DNA from: Bacteroidales bacterium
Lineage (GTDB): Bacteria > Bacteroidota > Bacteroidia > Bacteroidales > F082
Assembly (NCBI GenBank): GCA_017428285.1
Contig: JAFRRE010000159.1
Location: 3,121-67,120, forward strand
DNA: 64,000 bases
Direction of reading: 5' to 3'
The translations under genes and the position numbers were made by a program. Of the stretch, positions 1 through 8,944 are shown in pieces. How positions within the stretch are numbered: the stretch's first letter is position 1; every line of letters starts with the position of its first letter. The notes under the pieces were generated by a model, which did not search any database, was not told the origin of the DNA, and saw only the letters and a program-made list of their open reading frames with translations.

Positions 1-525
1 ATCACAGCCTTCGTGGCTGTGATGTTGTTTTCGTGTTCAAACCCCGATGCCATTGTGCAAGCCATGGGGTCGGATGACACGCTGTCGGGCATCATCGCCG
101 ATAGCGTGGTTTTCTATCGCAGCGACTCGGGTGTGATTAATCTTGAGTTGCACACGCCTCGTATGGTACGTATGGAGACCGAAGATGATATTATGGAGTT
201 TCCCCTTGGCTTCGACGTGTATATGTACGACAAGGGTGAAAAAACCACGGAGCTTCATGCCGACTACGGTAAGGACTATGGAAAGATGCGATTAATTGAA
301 GCCCAAGGCAACGTGATCGTGCAAAACTTTGGCAGCAACGAGACCATGTATTCCGACAAGCTGTTTTGGTATCAAGATACGAAGATGATATATACCCGAT
401 CGCACGTCAAGATTGTCACGCCTGACAAGCAGATTGAGGCTGACAGCCTTGTGGCGCGTGAGGATTTTTCGGAATACACCATGTATTCGGGCAGTGCCTT
501 GCTCGATGTGGATGAGGAGGATTGA
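1..525 (+). CDS. lptC: LptC-like LPS export lipoprotein, 5' end outside window
   Basis: The frame is open from the first base, so the start lies upstream of the window. The visible N-terminus is the end of a hydrophobic signal followed by a lipobox-like LFSC with Cys codon at 34-36, suggesting a lipoprotein. The remaining ~160 residues are a beta-rich periplasmic domain with alternating hydrophobic strands (for example MYSDKLFWY and IEADSL) typical of the LptC/OstA-like fold that bridges LptB2FG to LptA during lipopolysaccharide export. The stop TGA is 3 nt before the next ATG, so it is in an operon with the CNNM protein. The order lptC - CNNM - PpiD-like is one I associate with Bacteroidales. 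The assignment rests on fold pattern and context. Confidence 0.8.
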   Translation: MTAFVAVMLFSCSNPDAIVQAMGSDDTLSGIIADSVVFYRSDSGVINLELHTPRMVRMETEDDIMEFPLGFDVYMYDKGEKTTELHADYGKDYGKMRLIEAQGNVIVQNFGSNETMYSDKLFWYQDTKMIYTRSHVKIVTPDKQIEADSLVAREDFSEYTMYSGSALLDVDEED

Positions 526-528
526 GTT

Positions 529-1815
529 ATGGGAAGTTGGGTTATCGTCGCCATCACTTTGTTCTTCTCAGCCCTTTGTTCCGGGCTTGAGATCGCTTTC
601 AACAGTATTAATCGCCTGCAACTTGAGGTGGAGCTAACCAAAAACACCTTCTCTGCCAAAATCATTAGGTTGTTTCTGAAAGACCAGTCGCGCTTCCTCA
701 CGTCTTTGCTATTGGGCAACAACATTGCCCTTATTGTATATGGCATGAGCATGTCGCAGCTACTTGATGCACCTGTCAACCATTGGTTACAATACATTTC
801 TCTCGACAATGATTTTATGGTGTTGTTGGCGAAAACCATCCTCTCTACGTTGCTTGTGTTGCTGGTGGCCGAGTTCCTGCCCAAGATGCTGTTTCGTATT
901 AATCCCAATGCCATCCTTTCGTTTTTCGCTTTGCCGACCTTCATCTGCTATTGTTTGCTCTATCCGCTGATACTCGTTTACACGGGCATCTCGGAGTTCA
1001 TCATCCGACACATCCTTCGCCTCAAAGTGGACCGACAGGAATACCGGTTTTCCACCGTCGACCTCAACGACTACATCGCCGAATATGCCGACCCTGAGGA
1101 AGCCGATGAGGACATGCAGCAGGAGATACAGCTTTTCCAGAATGTGATGGAGTTCCGTTCGGTCAAGCTTCGCGAGTGTATGGGACCGCGCAACGAGATT
1201 GAGTCAGTGAAGCTTTCCGACAGCATTGAAGCTGTGAAAGCCCGTTTCGAGGAGACCAAACACTCGAAACTGATTGTCATTGGCGAGAGCATTGATGATA
1301 TAGTGGGTTACGTCCACTTAAACGATGTGGTGCGTGTCGTGGCAGAGCATAGGGAAGTGGCTTTGGCTGACATCATACGGAAGATTGACTTTTTCCCCGA
1401 AACCTATACCGCCGATAGGCTTTTGAAGCATTTCATCCAGCAACGTCAAGGCGTGGCGGCTGTCGTCGATGAGTTTGGCGGCACTGCCGGTATCGTAACG
1501 ATGGAAGACGTGGTGGAGGAAATCTTTGGCGAAATTGATGACGAATATGACGTGGAAGATGAGGTTGAGAAGATGGTAGGCGACAACACCTTCGTCTTTT
1601 CTGCCCGCCTTGAGATCGACTACCTCAACGACACCTATAAGCTCGATTTGCCCGTTTCCGATGACTATGAGACCTTGGCGGGCATGATTTTGCATTATTG
1701 TGAGAGCATTCCAGAGCAGGGACAAGTGCTCAAAATCGGCAATTATCAGGTCAAAATCTTGAAAGCTTCCCATATGAAATTGGATGAAGTGGAGTTGAAA
1801 ATTCAAAATAAGTAG
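529..1815 (+). CDS. CNNM/CorC-type (hemolysin-related) membrane protein
   Basis: A 428-residue protein. It has an N-terminal DUF21/CNNM transmembrane domain with about four hydrophobic segments (roughly residues 4-24, 56-78, 96-118, 128-152). A CBS-domain pair follows (about 210-330), with the characteristic stretch GTAGIVTMEDVVEEIFGEI near its end. A CorC_HlyC C-terminal domain covers about 345-428. Proteins of this architecture are implicated in Mg2+/divalent cation efflux or homeostasis; the old name hemolysin is historical. The start is chosen because ATG follows the LptC stop by 3 nt. A gap of about 145 nt with a TAAATTTG -7-like box separates it from the next gene, so the PpiD gene may have its own promoter. 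Confidence 0.88.
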   Translation: MGSWVIVAITLFFSALCSGLEIAFNSINRLQLEVELTKNTFSAKIIRLFLKDQSRFLTSLLLGNNIALIVYGMSMSQLLDAPVNHWLQYISLDNDFMVLLAKTILSTLLVLLVAEFLPKMLFRINPNAILSFFALPTFICYCLLYPLILVYTGISEFIIRHILRLKVDRQEYRFSTVDLNDYIAEYADPEEADEDMQQEIQLFQNVMEFRSVKLRECMGPRNEIESVKLSDSIEAVKARFEETKHSKLIVIGESIDDIVGYVHLNDVVRVVAEHREVALADIIRKIDFFPETYTADRLLKHFIQQRQGVAAVVDEFGGTAGIVTMEDVVEEIFGEIDDEYDVEDEVEKMVGDNTFVFSARLEIDYLNDTYKLDLPVSDDYETLAGMILHYCESIPEQGQVLKIGNYQVKILKASHMKLDEVELKIQNK

Positions 1816-1909
1816 TTGATTTTCAAATTGTTTCAGAAATAGAAAGCAAAAATTGATGCTTTTGGAAAATAAAAATGGAACATTTGTCCCTGCGAGTTGA
1901 AATCTTTAC

Positions 1910-1917
1910 TAAATTTG
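1910..1917 (+). promoter_or_regulatory. -7 box (TAAATTTG) upstream of the PpiD-like gene
   Basis: The octamer matches the Bacteroidota sigma-ABfr -7 consensus TAnnTTTG and lies 43 nt before the ATG at 1961. The nearest TTG (1884-1886) is 23 nt upstream, longer than the usual 19-21, so the -33 element is weak or absent. Confidence 0.45.
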
Positions 1918-1960
1918 CACGCTCAAAATTGAAGTTTAATAGTAATTAGAAAATAGAATT

Positions 1961-4090
1961 ATGGCAGCAATTGAAAAAATCAGAAGACGCTCCGGATTGC
2001 TGATTGCAATCATTGGTATCGCATTGTTAGCGTTTGTCTTACAAGACCTTTTCCAAAGTCAGGGAAGAAACACGGGTCCCACCGTGGCCACTGTTGATGG
2101 CGACAAGATTTCGGTGAGAGACTATGAAGCACTCAAGGAAAAGAATCTTGAAAACAGAAGGTCTTCAAACAACAACCTCTCTTCCTCCGAGACTTATGGT
2201 ATCTACAACAGCACTTTGGAAGAGATGATCAAGGATAACATCATGACCAAGGAATATGAGGCCGCTGGTATCGGCATCACCACTGAGGAACTGATGGACC
2301 AAATCACTGGCGAAAAACCTCACCAGTGGGTGGTCCAGAGCTTTGGTGATGGTAACGGCAATGTTGACAAACAACAGGTGACTGAGTATCTTCAAAACCT
2401 CAGCAACCTTCCAGCTGAGTATTACAACCGCTGGCTCGATTTCGAAAAAGCCTTGAAGCAAAACCGCTTGGAGACCAAGTTCGACAATTTGGTGAAGGCA
2501 TCCTATTTCCTTCCCACTCCTTTGGCCAAGAAATACTATGAAAACAAGAATATGAAGGCTTCGGCTGATGTCATCGCCTTGCGCTACACTACCATCCCGG
2601 ATTCGACGGTGACTGTTACCGATGCTGATAACAAGGCTTTCTACGAGGAGAACAAGTTCCGCTATGAGACCGATGAGAGACGTGACATCGAGTACGTATT
2701 GTTTGAAATCAAGCCTTCATTGGAAGACCGTCAGGAAGCACTGCAATTCGTGCAGGAAAGAAAGCCCGAATTTGAGGCTGCTGAAAGCGCTGCCAATTAT
2801 GTGAACGACAGCTACAATTCCGACAAGCGCTACGATAGTACTTGGTTGGGTCGCAAGGACGTTCCCGAAAAGATTGAGCAAGCTATCTTCGACAATGGCA
2901 ATGGCGTAGGCTATGTGTATGGTCCTTACGAAGATGAAGACGCATTCAACTTGGTGCGTATCGTTGACATGCAGAACCGTCCTGATTCGCTGCGTGCCAG
3001 CCACATCCTGATTGGTTACAAGGGTGCTATGAGCAGCCAAGATACCATCACTACCAAAGAGGAAGCTGAAGCCAAGGCCAACGAGCTGTTGGCTCAATTG
3101 AAAGCCATGAAGAATAACGATGAGCGGTATGCCGAACTGGCCGCTGAATACAACACCGATGGCACTAAGGAAAAAGGTGGCGACCTCGATTGGTTCACCG
3201 ATGGCACTATGGTTCCTGCATTCAACGAATACGTGATCAACAATCCTGTGGGTTCGTTGGGCGTTGTGGAAACACCCTTTGGCTATCATATTGTGAAGGT
3301 CACTGGAAAAACCGAGGCTCAGCCTAAGGTGCGTCTTGCTTTTGTGGAGCACAAAATCACTTGGAGCACGAAGACCTATCAGAACGTTTATGCCGAGGCC
3401 AACAAGTTCTTTGCTGAAAACAGAACTTACGACCAATTCAATAAGGCGATTGAGGAGCAAGGTCTCACCAAGCGCACGATGCCTGGCATCCAGAAGTCGA
3501 CTTACCAAATCACAGGTCTTGAAAGTCCGCGTGAAATTGTCCGTTGGGCTTTCGATGAAAAGACCAAGAAGGGCGACATCTCCGACAAGATCTTTGAACT
3601 CGACAACAATCAGTTAGTCGTAGCTGCTTTGACAGGCATCATCCATGAAGGTTATGCTCCTTTGGAGGTCGTTGCCGAGCGTTCCAAGTACCAAATCCTC
3701 AACAAGAAGAAGGGCGAGATGGCCGTCGAGAAGATGAAGGCTTGTGGAAACGATGTGAACAGAATGGTGAACGAGCTTGGTGCTGAATCCACCACGGTTT
3801 CCGATGTCAATATTGAATCGCGTGTGTTGAGCAACTTTGGTGTTGAGGGCGACATTGTTGGTATGCTCATGGGCATGAAGGAAGGTGAGGAAGTCGGTCC
3901 CGTTGCCGGCAACTCTAGCGCTTTCATCATCAAGAACGTGAAGTTCGCGGCTCCTGAAGAGACTACTGACTATAGCAGCATCATCAGAGAGAAGACCAGC
4001 CAGTTCTCCAACAGAGTGTTGAACAATGGTGTGTACAACGCTTTGAGAAACAACGTTAAGATCAAGGACAATAGAACCGAGATTTTCTAA
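1961..4090 (+). CDS. ppiD: PpiD/SurA-like peptidyl-prolyl isomerase, membrane anchored
   Basis: A 709-residue protein. It begins with a short basic cytoplasmic end and one transmembrane segment (about residues 13-31, rich in I/L/A), followed by a SurA_N-type chaperone region. A parvulin (PpiC) rotamase domain lies at about 345-450, recognisable from ASHILIGY at its start, GGDLDWF in the middle and PFGYHIVKV at its end. The long C-terminal periplasmic region is as in other Bacteroidales PpiD-like proteins. The expected role is folding of outer-membrane and secreted proteins at the periplasmic face of the inner membrane. This suits the neighbouring LptC and the many exported proteins in the window. 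A strong terminator follows. Confidence 0.9.
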   Translation: MAAIEKIRRRSGLLIAIIGIALLAFVLQDLFQSQGRNTGPTVATVDGDKISVRDYEALKEKNLENRRSSNNNLSSSETYGIYNSTLEEMIKDNIMTKEYEAAGIGITTEELMDQITGEKPHQWVVQSFGDGNGNVDKQQVTEYLQNLSNLPAEYYNRWLDFEKALKQNRLETKFDNLVKASYFLPTPLAKKYYENKNMKASADVIALRYTTIPDSTVTVTDADNKAFYEENKFRYETDERRDIEYVLFEIKPSLEDRQEALQFVQERKPEFEAAESAANYVNDSYNSDKRYDSTWLGRKDVPEKIEQAIFDNGNGVGYVYGPYEDEDAFNLVRIVDMQNRPDSLRASHILIGYKGAMSSQDTITTKEEAEAKANELLAQLKAMKNNDERYAELAAEYNTDGTKEKGGDLDWFTDGTMVPAFNEYVINNPVGSLGVVETPFGYHIVKVTGKTEAQPKVRLAFVEHKITWSTKTYQNVYAEANKFFAENRTYDQFNKAIEEQGLTKRTMPGIQKSTYQITGLESPREIVRWAFDEKTKKGDISDKIFELDNNQLVVAALTGIIHEGYAPLEVVAERSKYQILNKKKGEMAVEKMKACGNDVNRMVNELGAESTTVSDVNIESRVLSNFGVEGDIVGMLMGMKEGEEVGPVAGNSSAFIIKNVKFAAPEETTDYSSIIREKTSQFSNRVLNNGVYNALRNNVKIKDNRTEIF

Positions 4091-4112
4091 GGTTCTGCTG
4101 TTTAGAGAAATG

Positions 4113-4145
4113 GGTGCGTCGGCTTTATCGGCGCACCTTTTTTTG
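4113..4145 (+). terminator. Intrinsic terminator after the PpiD-like gene
   Basis: GGTGCG (4113-4118) pairs with CGCACC (4132-4137) with further partial pairing inside, followed directly by a run of seven T. It sits 22 nt after the stop codon. Confidence 0.85.
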
Positions 4146-4218
4146 TTTCAACGTACTAATCTGATGTAATTTGCGTTTTAGGGAAAAGAGAAATAATTAG
4201 AAACAGAATACAAATCCT

Positions 4219-5871
4219 ATGAAAAAACTTACTTTATTGATTGTCGCAGCCATTGCTTTTGCATTTATGGGCTGCCGTAAGCCTGTTGAAGTGTCGTTTG
4301 ACCAAGCAACGCAAGAGATTGACGCACAAGGAGGCTCCATAGAGGTGTCGCTGAAGTCGAATGGTGAATGGACCATCGCTATGACCGAGGGATGGGTTAT
4401 GGTTTCCTCGATGAAGGGAAACGGCGATGCCACACTTACCCTGACTGTTGCTCCAAATACGACAGGAGAGAGCCGTACAACTGAAATCACAGCCAGCACC
4501 AAAGATAACACTGCCGTTTTGACTTTGACTCAGAATGCACCTCAGTATTATGTTAATGTGAACCCTTTGGACATTGTTTGTGGTGCTTCAGGGGGCGAGT
4601 TCACAGTTGAGGTGTCGTCCAATGTCGAGTGGGAGGTCATAACACCTCAGTGGGTGACCAGTTCGATGATGGATGGCTCCAATGACGCAACCCTTACATT
4701 GACCATTAGCCCGATGGAAGGCGATCATGTTGGTAACCGTGAAGGAGAGGTTGTCATAAGTGGTCCTGAATCAGTTTCCGCTAAGGTAAATGTCATCCAG
4801 TCGGTGTCACCGTCTTCAAGCATTCAAGTTGTTCCTGAAAACCTTAGTTTTGCTTGCACTGGTGAAACTAAGACTGTAGCGGTGACCGCTGAAGACAGCT
4901 GGATAGCCACTGTTGGAGAAGAATGGGTTGTGTTGAATCAAAATGAAGGACAGGGTATTGCTGAAATCAGCGTGACCGTAGGGGAGAACCCCGTGTATGA
5001 AGTGCGTCAGACCAATGTCGTTTTTAATACGGTTGGAGGTGCCCAAGCTGTGCTTGTCATCAGGCAGGAGGCCTCTCCCAACCCGCATTTCCTTGAGGTT
5101 TCACCTCTCGTATTCCAATTTGGAAAAGAAGGTGGCGAGAGAGAGATTAGCGTGAGTTGCGACGCTGATTGGGGATTTGATTTGGATTGCGACTGGTTGT
5201 CACTCTCACAACAGTCGGGGACGGGCAATGCCACTGTTGTTCTGACGGCCGAGCCAAATATGCTTTTAGAGTCGAGAACAATGGATTTTAGGATCAAGTC
5301 GGGAGTCTTGAATGCTCAGTTAACTGCAAGTCAAGCACCTGGAGATGAGCCGATTATGGCCGGTTTTGAGCCTGATACCATGTTTGTTTCTTTTAATGGT
5401 GGTGTGCAAACTTTGCAATTGACTTCGAACACTACATGGCAGCTACAGGTGAGCAGTTGGATTACTTTGATTACCAGTTCAGGCGAAGGTGATGCCACGT
5501 TTGACATTGTGGTGAACAGCAATTCTGAACCTAATGAAAGGATAGGCTTTGTGAGAGCCATTCATAATGGACAAGTGCTGGGCACAATGATTGTCGTTCA
5601 GGAGGGTAAGGTTGACACCTTGGAAGCCGATATAACCGAACTCGATGTCCGCCCCGAAGGAGGTAGTTTCGAAATACAGGTGTCATCAAACCAATCGTGG
5701 ACGGTGAATACCGATGTGGAGTGGATCCATTGTGATCCTTTGAGTGATTTTGGAAATAAGATCCTTACCGTCACGGTTGATGCTATGGAAGGCTTTCGAC
5801 CAAGAACGGGACATGTCAAGTTGAGTGGTGAGATGGGGAATAGTGTTAGCATTACAGTTAACCAACATTAA
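4219..5871 (+). CDS. Lipoprotein made of six tandem BACON-like domains
   Basis: A 550-residue protein. It has a signal peptide and lipobox (FMGC, Cys at about residue 19), then about six consecutive beta-sandwich modules of 85-90 residues (about 25-110, 112-197, 200-287, 290-375, 380-465, 468-550). Each module has the BACON signature of a G-G-S/E-F/I element, a W in a strand such as EWTI or WIT, a G-x-G-x-A turn and an R-T element before the last strand. BACON domains are usually N-terminal modules on glycan-active or adhesive surface proteins of Bacteroidota. Here nothing else is attached, so a scaffold, adhesin or surface-exposed binding role is inferred. It stands alone between two terminators. 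Confidence 0.85.
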   Translation: MKKLTLLIVAAIAFAFMGCRKPVEVSFDQATQEIDAQGGSIEVSLKSNGEWTIAMTEGWVMVSSMKGNGDATLTLTVAPNTTGESRTTEITASTKDNTAVLTLTQNAPQYYVNVNPLDIVCGASGGEFTVEVSSNVEWEVITPQWVTSSMMDGSNDATLTLTISPMEGDHVGNREGEVVISGPESVSAKVNVIQSVSPSSSIQVVPENLSFACTGETKTVAVTAEDSWIATVGEEWVVLNQNEGQGIAEISVTVGENPVYEVRQTNVVFNTVGGAQAVLVIRQEASPNPHFLEVSPLVFQFGKEGGEREISVSCDADWGFDLDCDWLSLSQQSGTGNATVVLTAEPNMLLESRTMDFRIKSGVLNAQLTASQAPGDEPIMAGFEPDTMFVSFNGGVQTLQLTSNTTWQLQVSSWITLITSSGEGDATFDIVVNSNSEPNERIGFVRAIHNGQVLGTMIVVQEGKVDTLEADITELDVRPEGGSFEIQVSSNQSWTVNTDVEWIHCDPLSDFGNKILTVTVDAMEGFRPRTGHVKLSGEMGNSVSITVNQH

Positions 5872-5878
5872 AAAGAAA

Positions 5879-5908
5879 GGGGAAAGCAACGCTTTCCCCT
5901 TCTTTTTT
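5879..5908. terminator. Bidirectional terminator between convergent genes
   Basis: A perfect 9-bp stem (5879-5887 with 5891-5899) and 3-nt loop are flanked by A-rich sequence on the left and a T-run on the right. It can therefore stop both the BACON gene (plus) and the C69 peptidase gene (minus), whose stop codons are at 5869-5871 and 5922-5924. Confidence 0.9.
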
Positions 5909-5921
5909 GGCATATGGTGGC

Positions 5922-7526
5922 TTAAAAGCCGAAGCTGAACCAATACCAGAACTTGTTTTCCATTTCCTTCCAAGCTTGGCGCGTTGAGGCGGCGAAGTCG
6001 GAGGTGTATTGGTTGAGGATTTCGGTGGCTTCCTTGTTATTGCCTTCAGCAAGCAAGGCTTTTGCCCTTTCTTCAACGGCGGGAATCTCATCGAAAGCCT
6101 TTTGCTCAAAACGGTTGGCGGTACCAAGAAGCGTCTGTTTGGTGCGCCCCCATTGCACGGTGGCCAACTTGTTGGCCTTGCGGTAATGCCATACCCAAGC
6201 CTCATCGCGGTAACGCAGTTGACCACATTTGTCGAAGCCTTCGGGCAAAGAAGTGGAACCTGAGAAAATGGGAATACGTGGGCTTTGTCCTGGGTTGTCG
6301 CAGGCCATCCAGCAGATGGCGCCGATTTCATCGGGCATCCAGTCGCGGCATTGGATGATATGGTGGTAGCTGCTCCATGCTACAGCCACGGTGCGTTGGA
6401 AGTTGATGGTGCTAGGAGCGAGATAATTAATGGTGTTCATCATGGCGCTACTCACCCAGGGGTTGGCTACGGGGCTGATGATGGTGTCTTCGACCACCGA
6501 GCCGTCATCTTGGCGTTTCTTTGCGACCATCTTTATGTTGCGGGTCATGTCCATGTCGGTGCCTTCGTAGGTGCTACGGAAGAGTTCCATCACCTTGCGA
6601 ACGTCGACGTTTTCATCGGGTTTTACCGAGAAGGGTAGCTCGGGCATGTCGCGGTTGAGGTTCAGTGAGGGTGCCAGCTGGCTGAGGATGAAGAATTCGC
6701 GGTCGCTGTAGTTCTTGCCGCCGCCATAGGAAGCGCGGAAAGCCTTCCAGAAGATGAAGTCGCCCTTGCCATCCCAGAGGCCATATTTCTTCGCTACAGT
6801 CTCACAGTTGTCGGAGCAATAAAAGTCTTTGCTCTTGCGCTCAAGTTTGCCTATACGGGCAATATTGGCCGAAACGCCCACTTCATCGTCGGGGATGCGT
6901 TTGGCGGCCCACACGCCGCCGATTTTATCGGGACCTTCTCCGAGGATTTCCATTTGCCAGACTTCGTTCTTGTCGGCAATGGTGATGCATTCACCACCGT
7001 CACCATAGCCGTATTCTTTCACCAGTTTGCCAATGAGTTGTATGGCATCGCGGGCATTGTCGCAGCGCATCAAGGCCACGCGTTCCAGTTCCTCAATCAT
7101 GAACATGCCTTTGTTGTTGACCAAGGTGTCAGGACCTGAGAAAGTGGTTTCGCCGATGGCCAATTGTTTCTCGTTGAGGCAAGGGTAAGCAGTGTTGAGA
7201 TAAGCGTAAGTGTGTGCCACTTGTGGGATTTCGCCAGCCAGTTCCACCTTGCGGTTGTCGAAGGGGTCTTCGGTGTGCATGGTGCCTTTGTAGACTTTAT
7301 GCATCTCGCCCTTTTCGTGGTCGGCGGCGGGTTCCCAGCGCATCCAGGTGCGGTAGCGGCCGTCGCAAGTGTGGGAGGTGATGACTGAGCCGTCGGTGGA
7401 GGCTTTTTTGCCCACCATGATGCTGGTGCAATTGGCGCCAACGAGGCGCTCGTTTTCATCTTGTGCCATCGTGTTCAGACCGATGAGCAGAAGAGCAGAT
7501 AGGAGTAATGATTTGAATTTAAGCAT
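5922..7526 (-). CDS. C69-family dipeptidase (PepD-like), exported
   Basis: A 534-residue protein using ATG at 7526. This start gives a clean signal peptide (residues 1-21, ending in MAQ), whereas the frame also stays open further upstream through repeat sequence. Shortly after the signal, G-A-N-C-T (Cys33) fits the N-terminal nucleophile of peptidase family C69 (Ntn hydrolase), exposed after propeptide removal. Downstream landmarks are STDGSVITSHTCDGR and a C-terminal helical region. The family cleaves dipeptides; here the enzyme is predicted to be periplasmic or secreted and to serve peptide nutrition. No metal site or sorting domain is seen. Confidence 0.88.
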   Translation of the reverse strand: MLKFKSLLLSALLLIGLNTMAQDENERLVGANCTSIMVGKKASTDGSVITSHTCDGRYRTWMRWEPAADHEKGEMHKVYKGTMHTEDPFDNRKVELAGEIPQVAHTYAYLNTAYPCLNEKQLAIGETTFSGPDTLVNNKGMFMIEELERVALMRCDNARDAIQLIGKLVKEYGYGDGGECITIADKNEVWQMEILGEGPDKIGGVWAAKRIPDDEVGVSANIARIGKLERKSKDFYCSDNCETVAKKYGLWDGKGDFIFWKAFRASYGGGKNYSDREFFILSQLAPSLNLNRDMPELPFSVKPDENVDVRKVMELFRSTYEGTDMDMTRNIKMVAKKRQDDGSVVEDTIISPVANPWVSSAMMNTINYLAPSTINFQRTVAVAWSSYHHIIQCRDWMPDEIGAICWMACDNPGQSPRIPIFSGSTSLPEGFDKCGQLRYRDEAWVWHYRKANKLATVQWGRTKQTLLGTANRFEQKAFDEIPAVEERAKALLAEGNNKEATEILNQYTSDFAASTRQAWKEMENKFWYWFSFGF

Positions 7527-7551
7527 GATAAAGCAGAATTGATAATTGAAT

Positions 7552-7582
7552 CGGCCCTTCGACAAGCTCAGGGACCTTAACT
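7552..7582. repeat. Dispersed repeat, half copy (CTTCGACAAGCTCAGGGACC family)
   Basis: This stretch between the C69 gene start and the hemW end matches, in reverse complement, the right arm of the larger hairpin repeat at 41737-41804 (shared core CCTGAGC-TGTCGAAGGGCC). It is an intergenic repeat, not coding. Confidence 0.7.
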
Positions 7583-7647
7583 TTTGTTTTAGAAGTCCAA
7601 AAATAGGAAAGAAAACGGTAGGTTTTGATGTTTTGGAATAAAAAGAT

Positions 7648-8871
7648 TCATTCCCAGAACAATTCCTCAGCGACTCCATCGGCGAAGAGCATCTGCTTGT
7701 CGGTGAGGTAGAGGAATTCTCTTGTCTGTGAGAGCCTACCTTGGGCAATCAAAGGTTGGGCATGTTGTTCACAGTAAGAAGAAAACCTTTCGCCCATCTC
7801 GCGTTTGAGCCATTTCAGGTCGATGCCCCAATGGGTGCGCAAGCGGAGCATGACGTATTCATCGTATTGCTGCTCGGGAGTTAATCGTTCAATCTCTGAT
7901 ACTGGATCTTGGACACGCTTTGCGTCATTGCGAGGAGGAACGACGAAGCAATCCAGGCATGGAGCTTTTGTTTCTGGATTGCTTCGTTCCTCGCAATGAC
8001 GTGATGCGGCAGAGAAAACTTCACAGTAACGTTCAACACTGGAAACATTCCATTGCCGTGAGGTCCCATCGTAGGAATGCGCCGAAGGCCCGAAGCCTGC
8101 ATATGGTGTCCCAAACCAATAACTGGCATTGTGCTTGGAATGCATGCCACGACGGCAGAAATTGGAAATCTCGTAATGCAGATAGCCGTTTTCGGCGGCA
8201 CGTTGGCATAGGATTTCATAATCGCGTAAGGCATCTTCCTCGCTGACGGGTTGCACTTTTCCCAATTCGATTTGTTTGGTCAAAATGGCATTGGGTTCCA
8301 AGGTGAGTGCGTATGCTGAGAGGTGAGGGAGTTCCAATGCAAAAAAGAGGTCCAGATTCTTGTTCCATTGCTCTGCATTGGAGGTGGGCAAACCATAAAT
8401 CAAATCAATGCTGATGTTGCTAAACCCTGCCTGTTTTGCCCAGTCGAGGCATTGTTGGGCATGTTGTGAGTCGTGGCGACGGCTTAAGTATTTCAGGTCG
8501 TTGTCGAAGAAGCTCTGGATGCCGATGCTGAGTCGGTTGACACCGATCTTGCGTAGACCTTCGAGGTATTCCAATGACAGCGTGTCAGGGTTGGCCTCAA
8601 GGGTGATTTCGGGGTCTTTCACGACAGGATAGGTAGCATTAATAAGGTTCAGAAGTTCGCCAATTTCCTTTTTGGAAAGCAGCGAAGGCGTGCCGCCACC
8701 GAAATATATCGTATTGACGGCATCGCCTTGCAAATAGTCTTTCCGCGATACAATCTCAGCCTTCAATGTCTCCAAAAGCAGTTCTTTCAGCTTCAAGGAA
8801 GGGATGGAGTAGAAGCCACAGTAGGCGCATTTCGAATTGCAAAAAGGAATGTGAATGTAGATGCCAGCCAT
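7648..8871 (-). CDS. hemW: HemW-like radical SAM protein with an in-frame palindromic insert
   Basis: A 407-residue protein. The radical SAM cluster motif PFCNSKCAYCGF (Cys11, Cys15, Cys18) and GGGTPSLL are as in HemW, the heme chaperone related to coproporphyrinogen III dehydrogenase. The C-terminal HemW region is present (EIERLTPEQQYDEYVMLRLRT). Residues about 291-317 (SRHCEERSNPE and following) are not part of the family: they are translated from a hairpin repeat at 7923-8001 that keeps the frame. This explains a length some 27 residues greater than expected for a Bacteroidota HemW. Whether the enzyme tolerates the loop is unknown, but the rest of the frame is intact, which argues that it does. 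Confidence 0.9.
   Translation of the reverse strand: MAGIYIHIPFCNSKCAYCGFYSIPSLKLKELLLETLKAEIVSRKDYLQGDAVNTIYFGGGTPSLLSKKEIGELLNLINATYPVVKDPEITLEANPDTLSLEYLEGLRKIGVNRLSIGIQSFFDNDLKYLSRRHDSQHAQQCLDWAKQAGFSNISIDLIYGLPTSNAEQWNKNLDLFFALELPHLSAYALTLEPNAILTKQIELGKVQPVSEEDALRDYEILCQRAAENGYLHYEISNFCRRGMHSKHNASYWFGTPYAGFGPSAHSYDGTSRQWNVSSVERYCEVFSAASRHCEERSNPETKAPCLDCFVVPPRNDAKRVQDPVSEIERLTPEQQYDEYVMLRLRTHWGIDLKWLKREMGERFSSYCEQHAQPLIAQGRLSQTREFLYLTDKQMLFADGVAEELFWE
7923..8001. repeat. Palindromic repeat (REP-like) inside hemW
   Basis: The left arm 7923-7956 and the right arm 7974-8001 are inverted copies. They are identical except for two 3-nt insertions in the left arm (AGG and CGA), with a 17-nt loop. 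The unit CGTCATTGCGAGGAACGAAG belongs to a dispersed repeat type widely met in bacterial genomes, where it yields the peptide HCEERSN when translated. Confidence 0.9.
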
Positions 8872-8884
8872 AGTGCAAAATTAT

Positions 8885-8912
8885 AAAAAGTTCCGCAATT
8901 GCGGAACTTTTT
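8885..8912. terminator. Perfect 28-nt palindrome, terminator of the FG-GAP gene
   Basis: An A5-stem-T5 palindrome centred on CAATTG (core GTTCCGCAATTGCGGAAC) lies between the hemW start (8871) and the stop of the minus-strand FG-GAP gene (8945). The A/T runs make it a symmetrical intrinsic terminator. Confidence 0.85.
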
Positions 8913-8944
8913 AGTTTAAGGTTTGGAATATAGAGATATGGCTT

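Noticed and set aside
5922..7748. Longer form of the C69 dipeptidase from 7748
   Set aside because: The extra 74 residues overlap hemW and include translated repeat sequence; the ATG at 7526 is followed directly by a proper signal peptide.
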